Shown here: positions 1-12,089 of the stretch, one piece after another
Layout of the letters: the number at the start of each line of letters is the position of its first letter
Position numbering within the stretch: position 1 is the stretch's first letter
NCBI GenBank assembly: GCA_034509735.1
Contig: JACGWO010000012.1
Coordinates: forward strand, 9,360,367-9,424,366
DNA: 64,000 nucleotides
Direction of reading: 5' to 3'
Origin: Sesamum alatum
Taxonomy: Eukaryota > Streptophyta > Magnoliopsida > Lamiales > Pedaliaceae
Made by a program: the position numbers and the translations under genes
Notes under the pieces: generated by a model
What the model was told of the DNA's origin: nothing
Seen by the model: the letters and a program-made list of their open reading frames with translations, nothing else
Database searches by the model: none

Positions 1-1400
1 ATGGATGTAATCGATTTTTTGGGCAAAGCTGTAGTTTTTCTGCAAACATTGGCATTCTTTTTTAATGTAAATTGCATATATGTGAATAGTTGGTAGGGGC
101 AAAAATATGACTAAATTGTATATTACAAACAGTGGATATTTGTGATTAGGGAAAATTATACAACTTATTCCTATGTTTTCAACCTCATTTATCTCGATAT
201 AATGCTTGTTCTTTGGTACATTTGTGTTTTTTAGGAACTTTGGTGGACAAAAGGATAAGTGCAAGAAAAGAGTCCAGACATCGAAAGAAGAGTCAAAATT
301 CTGTAAAAATGACTACAATTTAGCCCGTGACCCATGGGCTATCAGAGATGCGATTTCTGAAACGCAGGAAGCATAACCCGTGACCTACGGGTTATCAGAC
401 ATTCACTGGGCGGAAATTGGCAGACGAGTTGACTTGTAAAAAATGAAAATTCTGATTTTGGTCACTCAAAAAAGAAGTCCTATTTCCTTTGTAATCTACC
501 TTAGAGTTTTGGTAAGAATAGGACTAGAAAAAAAAAAGAGTTTTATGCTAAATAGAGTCCTATTCCTCTCCGTCCTCAATTAGGATTCTCCCTCTATATA
601 AAGAAGGAAGGAGGAGAAGAAGAGATCACTTTTTTTTTCCAGTAATTTTCTGCATCTTTCTCTTGTGTTTTTGTTAGAATTAGGATGAACTAATTTTCTC
701 TTTGTGCTAAGGCTTATGGAAAGGCTAATTGATACTATGTGTTAAATACTTTCTGGATTAATCTAGTGTTATTTTCACATATCCATGAGTTATTGTGTTT
801 GTTGCTATTATTTAAGAGCTTGATCACCTATTAGATTTTCTTAATTATGTTGATGAACCGAGAGGGAATTTAACATAGTGGATAGGGTAATTCATGGTGT
901 GGATTGAATGATGTGTAGACATACACAGACATAATATATCTGGTTCCATAGGTTTTTCATTAATCTTCATGCATTATTATCACAAGTTTGGGAGAGGAGA
1001 GATCCCCTAATTCCTTGATAGTAATAGGTTCGGTATAGCTCGAGAGAGTATATTGGATTAAAATAGAAAAAATCTCAATATGCGAAAATACTTGTCTATT
1101 TGATTGATCCGTTAATATTAAATACGTTGTATTGATTAGGTGGACCTATAGCCGTGGCACTTCTTCATAAATCTGCATTTTTCCTTCACCGTAATTACTT
1201 GCTTTAGTTGATTTTATTACCTTTTAGTAGTTCCATAAATCATTCAAATTCTCGATTGTCCAAATAATTAAGGGTTAGTCATAGTTGTGGTAATTGTTTC
1301 ATTAAAACCTCGTGGGATCGACATTCTTTATACTACTTGATAGCTAGTACACTTGCTAGTACACATTTTTGCAATCAATTTGCTTTCAATGCAGCCAATT
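1..1400 (+). repeat. Gypsy-like LTR remnant
   Basis: No protein domain is visible here. A TATA-like box lies at about 592-600, followed by a pyrimidine-rich stretch. At about 1310-1370 there is a segment with CTCGTGGGATCGACATTC followed by a TACTACTTG/GTACACTTGC pattern. That arrangement resembles the end of plant Tat/Athila-type Gypsy LTRs as I remember them. Two related short blocks at about 322-345 and 378-400 (CCCGTGACC...GGGNTATCAGA) form a small internal repeat. No second LTR, primer site or coding region is in the window, so this is probably a solo LTR or a truncated edge. The family assignment is from memory of the motif only. Confidence 0.35.
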
Positions 1401-2357
1401 GTTTTTTATTTTTAATTGCAGTGATTTTATTTTAATTTTGCAATCACAAAATTTAATATTTCATTATAATTATATTATTACAAAGTTGCAGATAAGAAAT
1501 TACATAAATTTAGTTAAATCAAGCAATTAAAATGCATGCAACCACCAAAAGAAGTGCGATAATAACCCCGATAAGAAATTCCCTCCAAAATGGTTGAAAA
1601 ATCTTATTTAATATCCTCCAAAGATGAATGGTGGTTTCAAGCTATCAAAACCACCTTTGAATGATTAAATGTGGTTATCCATTCAACATTTAACACCTTT
1701 AACGGAGTTGGGACCAAAAGTGCAACACTTTTGGTTCTTGTGGGACCAAAAGTGCCAAGCCCGTAAACAACGGGACCAAAAGTGCAACAACCCATGTCCT
1801 GTAAACCAAAAGTGCAATCTTTCCAATATAGTTACTTAGATTTATATTTTCAATTTGTTTTAATTTTCTATATATTAAAAGAATTTTTCCAGTGGACCAA
1901 TATTTGGAAAATTACATTTCCTTATATGGTAAATTAATTAATATATTTTACACCTCATCATTAAGTTTTAAAATTATTATTATTACTTTAATCAAATCAT
2001 ATGACTCACGTGCAACGCACGTATTCATTACTAGTACAATCAAAAGCCTCAACAATTTTACGATTTGCCATTGGTACTTCATTCTATATAGTAAGCTCTG
2101 CACATCTTATTAATGCAACTGTAAGATAACATTGTTGGTTGTGTTGTATCTTGTTTCCCAACTCATCTGATACTTCGATAGCGAGTAGCTATTACATTTC
2201 TAATGAGTTATTTTCGAACTAAAAGATGAGCATGTAAAGAAGAATACCAACTATGCCTAAAAGAATTGCGAGCGTAAAATCAAATACATAGAGTTCAAAA
2301 TGGATTCAAACAAGATTGTCTGACTGTAAGATCGAATTTATGGAACAGAACATAGAC
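1401..2357. other. non-coding AT-rich DNA with MULE-TIR-like motifs
   Basis: No gene is recognised. At 1711-1821 the motif GGACCAAAAGTGC recurs four times with variations. The first copy contains a perfect inverted repeat, ACCAAAAGTG-CAA-CACTTTTGGT, at 1713-1735. At 2008-2022 there is another short palindrome, ACGTGC-AAC-GCACGT. Such motifs are common in terminal inverted repeats of Mutator-like elements, and a similar one occurs in the MULE at 16628-16646. The 73-codon ORF at 1892-2113 is AT-rich with no recognisable domain and is not called. Confidence 0.4.
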
Positions 2358-2362
2358 ACAGT

Positions 2363-3053
2363 TGTTAGGTGGACACACCACCACAACGAGCCACCAAGGC
2401 TTCAACAGCCAACAAATTACACAGGGGAAGTGGGTTTCAAACCCTTAATTACAAAACCATTGTGAGGAAATAATAAATCAAAATCAGTAATTAACAATAA
2501 CTCGGAATAACTACAAAAATAACAAAAGTGATATATAAAACTGTTCTAGCAACAATCGGCTCAGATAGCCCAAATTCAGTGCCAGCGACACAACCATAGA
2601 TGTTGGCACTCTACAGCCGGTTGCACCAAAAACTAAAGATGGTGTGTACGGATCACCACACCCAACCCTACCACAGCCAGTAGCACCACCAAGGTATCAC
2701 ACGAAGTGTATCCAAGATCACATCAGACAAAGAGAACAATGAATTTCTGTGTCTTTTTGGGTCAGAAGACAGAGCCATTTTATAGGGTTAGATAATCAGA
2801 GCAGGATGGAAAGAAGCAGAGCAAATAGGAAAGGGAATCTCTAGAGAGGGATGAGGAAGATTTTTTGGGAAAGAAGTATTAGAGAAGAAGGCGCAGAGAA
2901 TCAAGAGTAAAGAATAGAATTAGGGATAGGAACATATATAAGGAGCCACAAACCTAGTCGGGCGAGGGTGTGTTAGGTTGGGCCTTACCGACTTTGGTCT
3001 TTGGGCCTTCCATGGCTGTGTTGGGCCTCTTGGGTCATGGGCCAATTATAACA
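2363..3053 (-). repeat. element A 3' LTR
   Basis: This is the left copy, the 3' LTR in the sense of the element, 691 bp long. It begins TGTTAGGTGG and ends ATTATAACA, giving the short inverted ends TGTTA/TAACA. It matches the right copy along its full length with many substitutions and small indels. Confidence 0.93.
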
Positions 3054-3062
3054 TTCTCTACC
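3054..3062 (-). other. element A polypurine tract
   Basis: Read on the minus strand this is GGTAGAGAA directly next to the 3' LTR, the expected place for the plus-strand DNA primer of reverse transcription. Confidence 0.7.
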
Positions 3063-3195
3063 TTGGACCAGGACCCACAAGAGAGTAATTGGCCCAAGAT
3101 CGAATCTGGCGTTTCATCATTGCCTTTAGACTTCCTTGGAGGTACCTGCAGAAAATAGCATAGCACTTGCAAATATATATGGTCAACAGATTAAA

Positions 3196-6100
3196 TCATG
3201 CAAGTCTCAAGATCTTAAGACAATTATTGAATTTTTCGGTAGGCAGACACTTAGTACCCTTATCAGGAGGATTTGATTCAGATTCTATCTTTTCAAGATT
3301 TATAAGATCTTTACTCACGATGTCTCTAATGAAATGATATTGAACATCTATATGTTTTGTTCTATCATGAAAATTCGGATTTTTACAAAAATTGTGTAGC
3401 AGATTGACTTTCAGAATAAACCATGACTTTTTGTTTTATGAAACCAATTTCTTTCATGAGACCTTCTAACCATAGGGCTTCTTTAAAAGCCTCTGTTGTT
3501 GTTATATATTCGGCTTTCAGTGGTTGACAGAGCTACTATTTGCTGAAGGAGTTAGGATTACAACTTATACATGAGCTACATAGAGTGAAAACATATGAAG
3601 TAGTAGATTTACGACTATCTCTATCATTCGCATAAGTTCAGTCAACGTACCGAACAAGATTAACCCCACTAGGGCATTTAGTGAACATAACACCACGGTT
3701 TACAGAACCTTTTAAATATCTTAATAACCACTTAAGGGCCTCCGAACAAGGAGATCGGGCATTAGACATATACTTGCTGAGATAACTTATGGCATAGGCA
3801 ATATCAGGTCTAGTACACACCATTAAGAACATAATCGAACCAATAGCATTTGAATAGGGAACCTTTTCCATTTTTTTCTTTTCTTTTTCGGGTTTAGGGC
3901 ATTGTTTCTTACTAAGTTGATAGTGTGAAGATAAAGGAACTAAACAAGGTTTTGAGTTAGACATGGAAAACCTTTCTAACATGGATAGAATGTAGGGGCT
4001 TTGTTTTAAGAAAATAGTGGATTCTTTTCTTTTCCTTTGAATGTTCATGCCTAGGATTTTCTTAGCATCTCCCAGGTCTTTCATCTCAAAATTTTTACAT
4101 AGATTGTTTTGAAGCAATTTTACATGCTGTAAACTGGGGCTAGCAATTAGCATATCATCCACATATAAAATCAGAAACACATGAATGTTTTCATCATACT
4201 TAAAATAGGGACAGTGATCATAATTGCTTCTAGTATAACCTAGTGAATGCATGAACATATCAAATTTCTTGTTCCATTGTCTAGGATCAGATTAGTCGTT
4301 TTAAACCATACAAAGATCTCCTTAATAGGCATACATGATCCGGTTTAGTTTTATCAATGAATCTAGTGGGTTGATGCATATAAATGTTTTCTTCCAGATT
4401 ACCATGCAAAAAAGCAGTTTTCACATCCATTTGTTGGAGTTCCCAATCAAAATGAGCAGAGAGAGCAAGGAGGATTAGGACTGTGGTATATTTTACTACG
4501 GGGGAGAATACTTTAGTATAGTCTATACCTTCCTTTTGGGTGAATCCTTTTGCTACTAATCTAGCCTTGAATCTCTTAGAACTTTCTTTTTGTTTGATTT
4601 TATATATCCACTTACAACCAATAATGGAACAGTTTTTAAGCTTTGGTACTAACACCCAAGTTTTATTATCCCTTAAGGATTTCATTTCTTCATTCATGGC
4701 ACTAAGCCATTTTTTGGAATTCTCATATTTTAAGGCTTCTTCGATCGTACTAGGTTTACTTGACTCAGTGTTTAGGGCAATGTGATAGTCGTTAAATCTG
4801 GAGGGAATCCTAGGTTCTCGTCTATTCCTATCTCTTGCCAACTGGTAGTTTTCTAGATTTGTATCAGTGTTAGTGTTTATAGAGGTTTCTCCTTCATTTT
4901 TCTCTACCTGTTCGTTATCCTCTGAATCTTCCTCTACCTGATTGAAGACAGGTCCTAAATCTGGGTTCGTTTCTTTTTGAGGTTTAGATAAGCACGACAT
5001 TTCTTCTTCATTAAAGGTTACGTCATTACTGATATGAACTTTAAAATCTGGTGGCTTCTAAGCCACAGTCTATATCCTCTAACCCCTTTAGGGTATCCTA
5101 TGAAAATACATTTCAGGGATCTAGGTTCGAGCTTATCAGAGTTTTGATGCACAAAAGTAGAACAACCAAAAACAGGCAAGTAGGAGATATCAACATATTT
5201 ATCAAGCCAAACAGATTCAGGAATTTTACCAGATAAAGGGACAGATGGAGATCTATTGATTAAATGCATAGCAGTCAAAACAGCCTCACCCCAAAGCGAT
5301 TTAGACAAACTAGACCTAACAAGCATACATCTGACTTTTTCTAGAATTGTCCTATTCATGCGTTCAGCAACACTATTCTGCTGGGGGGGTGGTGGTGTAG
5401 GGGTTTGTCTTATGACGTTTAATGCCATATTCATCACACATATCAGAGAAATTTTGATTGCAAAATTCTAAGCCATTATCAGTTCGTAAAGCCTTTAACC
5501 GTTTTCCGATTTGATTTTCAACAAAAAAATTCCATTTTTTTTGAAAATTTCAAAAACACCAGATTTGTGTTTCATTAAGTACACCAACTTTTTTAGGGAA
5601 ATTATCAATGATGGACAAGAAATACGTATTCCCACCATGAGTGGGTGTATTAGAAGGACCCCATACATTTGCGTGAACATAATCTAGAATGCATGAAGAT
5701 GATGAGGGGGAAGGGTAATGTGAAGCAGGAAAGTGCACTTTGTGTTGTTTACCCATGACACACTCATCACAAAATTTTAATCGCTCAATCTTATCACTAA
5801 GAACACCTTCCTTTTTAAGAACCTCAAGGCCTTTTAAACTAATATGTCATAGTCTCTTATGCCACAAAGACGTTTTATCAGTATCAATCACAGAGGTAGC
5901 AAGCATATCATACTCAACACGGAAAATATAAAGGTTCTATTTTTCTTTCAGCTTTGAAAGCAGTTAAAGATCCTTTCATGATTTTCATAACACCTTTATC
6001 TCATCTACCTTCAAAACCTTCTTCTTCTAAGACAACACATGATATCAAGTTATGACTTAAGTCAGGAACAAACCTGACATTTTTCAAAGTGAATTTGTAA

Positions 6101-7108
6101 CCATTTTCAAAAGACAAGCAAACGTCACCAAAACCCTTGATCTCAAATCATTTCTCATTAGCCATTGAGACAAAACAAAAACTATCGGATTCAAAATTTG
6201 TAAATAATCTTTTGAAAGGACTCATATGAAATGTATACCCAGAATCAATCAGTCATTCATGCATACTAAGATCATTAACATTATTAATATCACAAACCAT
6301 GAAGACATCACCAGAATTTTCTACTGTAACAGAGTTTTGCATCTTCTTTGTTGTAGTTCTTATCCCTATTGTCTATTCTTGGTTTTCTGCTGTCTTTTAT
6401 GTAGTGTCCCGTAATCCCACAATTATAACATCTTCTTTCTTTTACCTTATTATCCTAATTATTATCATCTCTTGGTCTGGATTTACTCCTACTTCTACTC
6501 CTACTTCTTTCTCTACTATGTCTTTTTTATTTATAGTCTGAATAATGGTTAGTGGTTCTTCCTCTTACAAAGTTTACTTCATTATGAGTTTGATTAGGCT
6601 TATTAGTCCTAAGGTCCATTTATTTGCTTTTTAGACCATTTATAATAGTGTCCAGGTTCACACTAACTCTACCGTATTTTATGGCTGCCTTAACATCACT
6701 ATAATTATCTGGAATAGCATTTAGTAAAACAATGGGTGTATAATCATCTATGTTCTTATCACCAGTGAGTTTGATGTCTTGGATCAACTTAGTGAAATCA
6801 TCAATATTCTCATCTATGTTCTTCGAAATGTTTAGCTTATACCTAAAGAATTTTTCCAACAGAAAAAGTTTACTGGGCAATGATGTTTCAGTGAAGAGTT
6901 CTTCTAACATATCCCATAGTTCTTTAGCAGTGTTTTGTTTGCCTGCTTTTCTAATTACAGAATCGGACAGATTTAATATAATGGAGGAATACGCATACTC
7001 ATCATCCTCAAGCTTTTTGTCATCAGAGACAGTTTCAGAATATCTACCATCAATAGCTTTAAAAACCTTTTGTTGGATTAAAAAATGCCTTTCATTTTCT
7101 GTTGCCAT
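3196..7108 (-). pseudogene. element A gag-pol, broken
   Basis: A UBN2-type gag occupies 7108-6620. A zinc knuckle at about 6385-6430 reads CYNCGITGH and then has Ser where the last Cys of CCHC should be. The aspartic protease motif (LIDSG) at about 6240-6265 is preceded by TGA in place of the usual Trp. The HHCC integrase zinc region near 5740-5900 has a stop inside the LGH motif. The integrase core and C-terminal part lie at 5760-5018. Reverse transcriptase runs 5000-3638 with YVDD near 4150-4170. RNase H continues in shifted frames to a stop near 3196. The domain order identifies Copia. No frame spans the polyprotein, so the copy cannot make its own enzymes. Confidence 0.92.
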
Positions 7109-7539
7109 ATAGAGAAATCAAATTTACCATCAAACATAAGCAAATTATAACCAGCCATAAGTGACAAGATATGTAATTATCACACAGAAAAACAAGAGAT
7201 AGTTAAAAAAAAAAAAAGAACAAATCAGAGAGCCTCCTCTGAACCTCAACCAGATACTCGACGGTCTCACGGGACCCGGCCAAGTGAGGGATCAGAAGGT
7301 AACGTATATCAAGAGGAATAAAGTCTACCGGTGCACAAGCAAGATATAACAGAGTACTTCACAAAGATCAAAGTATATAATTTAAGCTGAATTCTGAAGA
7401 CAGCACAAAGCAGAGTGTACGCACTAAGCCAAAAAGTATTTACCAACAGATGGTCTCAACAACACACAACAATAGTTAAAAAGAGAAGTTAGAGGAGTTT
7501 TACCGAGGAGTAGATCGAGATAGAACCGATGTAAAACCT

Positions 7540-7551
7540 GCTTTGATACCA
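7540..7551 (-). other. element A primer-binding site (tRNA-iMet type)
   Basis: On the minus strand the sequence TGGTATCAAAGC follows the 5' LTR after one base. It matches the TGGTATCAGAGC start of the plant initiator-Met primer site with one change. Confidence 0.88.
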
Positions 7552-7552
7552 C

Positions 7553-8229
7553 TGTTAGGTGGACACACCACCACAACGAGCCGTCAAGGCTTCAACAACC
7601 AACAAATTACATAGGGGAAGTGGGTTTCAAACACTTAATTACAAAACCAGTGTGGGGGAATAATAAATCAAAATCAATAATTAACAACAACTCAAAATAA
7701 CTACAGAAATAACGAAAGTGATATATAAACTGTTCCAGCAACAATCGGCTCAGATAGCCCAGATCCGGTGTGAGCGGACACAACCACAGAGGTTGGCACT
7801 CTACAGACGGTTGCACCAAAAACCAAAGATGGTGTGAACGGATCACCATACCCAACCCAACCACAACCAATAGCACCACCAAGGTATCACACGAAGTTTA
7901 TCCGAGATCACAACAGACAAAGAGAAGATGAATTTCTGTGTATTTTTGGGTTAGAAGACAGAGCCATTTTATAGGGGTTAGATAATCAGAGCAAGATGGA
8001 AAGAAGCAGAGCAAACAGGGGATCGAATCTCTGGAGAGGGAGGAGGAAGATTTCTGGGGAAAGAAGTATCAGAGAAGGAGGCGCAGAGAATTAGGAGTAA
8101 AGAATAGAATTAGGGTTAGGAACATATATAAGGTCGGGCGAGGGTGTGTTGGGTTGGGCCTTACCAACTTTGGTCTTTGGGCCTTCCATGGCTGTGTTAG
8201 GCCTCTTGGACCATGGGCCAATTATAACA
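7553..8229 (-). repeat. element A 5' LTR
   Basis: This is the right copy, the 5' LTR in the sense of the element, 677 bp long. It has the same ends as the left copy and is followed by the second ACAGT target duplication at 8230-8234. Confidence 0.93.
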
Positions 8230-8234
8230 ACAGT

Positions 8235-8733
8235 TATAGCAACTAAGGAAATTCCTTCTTTTATAGGTCGCTAATCAGCTAGTAGCAGATTGAATTGTTA
8301 ATGGATACATGCAGTTTGAAGAAGTGGCTTTGCCAATTGTAGCCAATTTTCAAGAACTTGAGAGTCAAGCCTGCCGCAGTCCTATGCGTTTCCGTTTAGC
8401 TTGTATGTTCTGTATAGAAAGGTAGAGAACTTTTATGTTGGAGGGACAGACCCACAGACAATGATTTAAAGTTTCAGCAATGGAAACTGATAAGTTTTTA
8501 CATTGAACTTTGACATGTAAATGAGCTATCAGAACGACCATCTTTTTAAGATTTGGTGCTCGATTCAAGACACCAACTGCTACTTCTGTATATGAAAAAG
8601 AAAACAGAACCTCGAAAATACAAAATCAAATACTAAGGATGATGCCTGCAGGCAAGCAAAGAAGACTAGATTCATTAAGGCAGTACATGTTCCTTGGTGC
8701 TTGGTTGAATACTTGCTTGTTCTTTTTTCTCAT
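8235..8733. other. 3' flank of the NPF gene
   Basis: These 499 bases lie between element A and the NPF stop codon. They probably hold the 3' UTR of the minus-strand gene. I see no domain in the short ORFs here. No clear polyadenylation signal can be chosen. Confidence 0.5.
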
Positions 8734-10962
8734 TCACCTGCTTTGTCTATATTGATACCTTTGTGCAGCAAACAAGAACGCAGAGAAATTGATCACGCTC
8801 ATGACTGTAAGGAGCCAGTAGAAATAATCAAAACGGCCGGTGTTTACATTCTGTGACAACCAGGAGGGTTTTCTTTTCTCTACATCGCCTGTCACAGATT
8901 TGATGATGTTGTTGAGAATGGTGGCTGCAAAGCATCCCAAACCACCAGCAACAGCAGCGTATGCGGATCCTATGCTTCTCATGGCATCTGGTGCCTCTTC
9001 ATAGAGAAATTCCAGTAATCCCACAATGCAAAAGACTTCAGCAATCCCTATCAAGCAATATTGTATCAACAACCAGTATGCACTCAGGTCTGGCATAGGA
9101 GTCAGGAAACTGGCCTCGTATCCATGTTCTATGGCGTAATGTCTTCTATACCTCTCAAACATTCCAGCCCATGCCACAGAGAGGATCGAAACTGCTAAAC
9201 CGATGCCTACCCGTTGGAGCTGGGAGGCACCATGTGGATGGCCTGTAATTCGCCTGGATAATGGAACAAACACAGAGTAGTATAATGAGAGCAACAGGAA
9301 TATACTGAGTCCAGGAAAGACGGGCATGCAGGTTACAGGGAGTTTCAGGTGACCCATGTGAGTGTTTAATGTGTACGCTTGCTGTACTGATAGAGTCAAA
9401 TACTCAGTTAGGATGAGATTGAGCATGATGGTGCAAGCTGGAATCGGAACGAGTTTGAGAAGAATTTTTATCTCTTCAACTTGTGTCACGGTGCAGAGCC
9501 TCCAAGGGCTTGGATTGACACCATCTTCTTTCAGTCTCAGTGCAGCTTTGTCCAAACATCTATAGGTCCAGAATTTTCGGAATCAGGAAACAGAAATTGG
9601 TGTACCCCATGGACTAATATGTAACGAAAACACAAATACTTGGTAGTTTACCTGAAATCTTCTGTATGAGGAATCTTGCTGCTACCCTTGATGGCAGATC
9701 TTTGGCCTGGAAGCTCATACAAACCCACAAACTCACTGTTCTCGAATGAAGCATTTCTCTTTCGGAAGGCAGCAACTAGGACTTGTGCCACCCGGGTGAG
9801 CAGGCTGCCACCAGGCAACCTATGCCTGTAAAGAGGAGTGCCCAGAAAGAAAACCAGATTGGACATGCCCATGGCAATGGCCAATGAGCCAAAGGCAGAA
9901 CCCCATCCATGTTTCATCTGAATGTAGACTACTGCTGTAAAAGCCACGATTGCCCCAACAGTGACCGACAGGTAGAAGAAGTTGAAAAACCTGTCGAGGT
10001 GCTCCTTATAGCCGCTACTTCTTTCATCGAATTGATCTGCGCCGAATGATGAGACGCAGGGCCTAATGCCCGCAGCCCCAAATCCCGTGATGTAGAGAAC
10101 TGTGTAGAGATAAAGCATCTGCCATGGTTTTTGCCGGCTCACAATTGCCCAAAAGAAGGGCAATCTGATCACATTTGTCTTGATTTGGCACAAGAGTATT
10201 CATGGTTGCACACAGGGTTATTCCTGTTAGACCCTCCAAGAAATAAAAGTTTACTAGCTTAATTAGTAAGCCTGCAGCATGATAAACTGTGAAATAATGT
10301 TATAGAAATAGAGTTCTAGTGTTAACTGTTGAAAATCAATTACCCCAAGGTAGATTGTCGTGAAAATGGCTATCGTCCAGTATCTACCAAGGTATGCATC
10401 AGCGAGGAAACCACCAAGCACAGACGACGCCTGTGATATTCCTAAGAAGTTGTTAACTGCATTAGCAGAATTCTCGAAAGGTTGATGCATAACGTAGAAC
10501 ATAAATGCCACCATGTTCACAGAGAGTCCAAAGTAAGCCATTCTCTCTGCCATTTCATTCCCTGGACAAATCGAATTGAAGGGCTCACTCAGAAGTACGG
10601 TAAATAATTTCTAAATCTAGTACTATAACATCTGAAGTTTCTTGCTTCTGTCTTACAGGTTCACAATCTAAAGAAACCAAGAAAGACAGAGTAGCCGTTG
10701 TACCGAAAATGAAGAAAGCTGCAATCCAACCACCAGTCTTTGAAATGGTGAACTCCGAAATGGGCTTTCCATGGATGTTAACCGGTGTTGCTCCACTAGT
10801 GTAGCCACCTCCAAGAGCCGTTCGTCTGTCGTCAGATTCAAGGAAATAGATCCCCAGACGTTTCCTCTTATGGGATTCAGCATTCGCTTCCAGGCTCACC
10901 GGAGAAACCTCAGGCAGAACTTCAGGTGACCTGATTTCTCTAGCATCCATACCTGCTACCAC
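8734..10962 (-). CDS. NPF6.1: NRT1/PTR family transporter, NPF6.1-like (one frameshift)
   Basis: The product is a proton-coupled transporter of the NPF/PTR (MFS) family with about 12 membrane segments. The substrate cannot be read from sequence. Four exons join with GT-AG introns: 10962-10704, 10561-10344, 10233-9652 and 9559-8734 (introns 142, 110 and 92 bp; phases 1, 0 and 2). The ExxER proton-coupling motif reads EMAER just after the exon 1/2 junction. Other family blocks include FLGISQASSVLGGFLADAYLG, split here as FLGISQASS and GGFLADAYLG, then YITGFGAAGIRPCVSSFGA, GTPLYRHRLPGG and LLEFLYEEAPDAM. From memory the protein matches Arabidopsis NPF6.1 (At5g13400) almost throughout, including VNIHGKP near the N-terminus. 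The total is about 627 codons once the frame is bridged, close to the 624 I recall for the family member. One extra A in an A5 run (plus-strand T5 at 10128-10132) shifts the frame just before KPWQMLYLYT. Everything downstream is intact, so this is either an assembly error or a recent null allele. The start is the first Met (MVAGMDA); the second Met is also possible. Confidence 0.88.
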
Positions 10963-11700
10963 TATGGTTGCAGTAGAATGGACACACTACTATATATATA
11001 TATATATTCAATGTGGCCTCTAAATTTGGTTCATCAACATCATATTCTTCATTAGTTGATGTTGAAATTATAACATTCAATGTGGCCACTAAATTTGGTT
11101 CATCAGCATCATATTCTTCAATCTTCATTAGTTTGATGTCAAGACTGTTGGAAATTATTGCTGAATACAGCAATCTTAATGGCAAAGAGAAGACCCCATC
11201 TCATTTATTGCAGCTGCAATGATGGTTGGATTCATTCATCATAAGCAGAATCTTTTTAAACACCTACTAATTACCAAAGGATTAACAGTTCTCTTCCACA
11301 CACATCTTGAGGAAATGTACACAGAAATTGAAGCAGAAACTTAGAAGTATGAGGAAACCATTATACTTTCCAACAACTTGGTGAACAGTATCATGATTCT
11401 TGAACAGGAATGGAGTACTTTTCAAGTATCAAGAAAGCAAAGAAACCAAAGGTGTATCCATTGGTTCAATCACAATTATGACACTAATCAGTGAAATAAA
11501 TGAGTGATAGATACAATAAAGAGTAATCCAACTAACATGTCAAACAAGACCTTAACAAATGGGAGGACAACAAGTTAGCACAGTAAGCAGCATTAATGGC
11601 GGCAGCTGAGCAGAAGGTGGTTGGCTGGCCACTGCTCATCTCCCTTTGGATCCCAAACCAAAGCCCCACCGTTCCCTCCTCTCTCGGGTTTGAAATCAAA
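10963..11700 (-). promoter_or_regulatory. upstream region of the NPF gene with tandem duplication
   Basis: This is the presumed 5' UTR and promoter of the NPF gene. A TA microsatellite sits at about 10990-11006, only 30-45 bp from the start codon. A segment of about 60 bp starting ATTCAATGTGGCC at 11006 is repeated at 11075 with a period of 69 bp and few differences. ORFs across it only translate this duplication. No confident TATA box at a normal distance was found. Confidence 0.45.
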
Positions 11701-12089
11701 AATGAAAAATAGAAAAAGTTGAAGTGAAAGTTTGAAAAGAAAAAGGAAATTTATTATGCGTAATTTGACCAATAAGCTGCAAAAATTAATGAGAATGAAC
11801 TTATAACTTTTAACTTAATTAAGATCAATTTAAGTCGTTTAAAATTATAAGTTGTAAATAAAAAAATATATTTTTCAATTATTTCCAGTAAAAAAAATGA
11901 TAAGCACTTAAAGTATGGACACCTCTTTTACGTGAATTAACGACCGAAAATGGGACAGTCTCTGATCTCTTCATGTCTTTATGCTAACATGAGTTGGGGT
12001 TTGTGGATCTTAAAGTTATATAGATACTTTTTAATCAAGTTCTAAAGAAAACTTTGGTCCTGGATCAAGCTGTGGTAGAGTTATTTTCA
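11701..12089. other. AT-rich intergenic DNA
   Basis: I see nothing in this stretch beyond AT-rich sequence. It has no ORF with a domain and no repeat with its partner in the window. Confidence 0.5.

Larger units (their letters stand above)
2363..8229 (-). mobile_element. element A: complete Copia LTR retrotransposon
   Basis: The element has two LTRs (2363-3053 and 7553-8229) that begin TGTTAGGTGG and end TTATAACA on the plus strand. It is flanked by the exact 5-bp target duplication ACAGT (2358-2362 and 8230-8234). The coding order on the minus strand is gag, zinc knuckle, protease, integrase, reverse transcriptase, RNase H, which is the Copia order. By eye the LTRs differ at about 23 positions in the first 240 aligned bases, so the insertion is old, and the coding region carries several stops and frameshifts. 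It sits about 500 bp beyond the stop codon of the NPF gene and is unrelated to the lineage filling the right half of the window. Confidence 0.95.

Noticed and set aside
8365..8568. 67-codon ORF in the NPF 3' flank
   Set aside because: No domain and no continuity with the gene; it is probably UTR.
11013..11222. ORFs on both strands over the tandem duplication upstream of NPF
   Set aside because: The similarity is the DNA duplication itself, in opposite frames, with no known domain.
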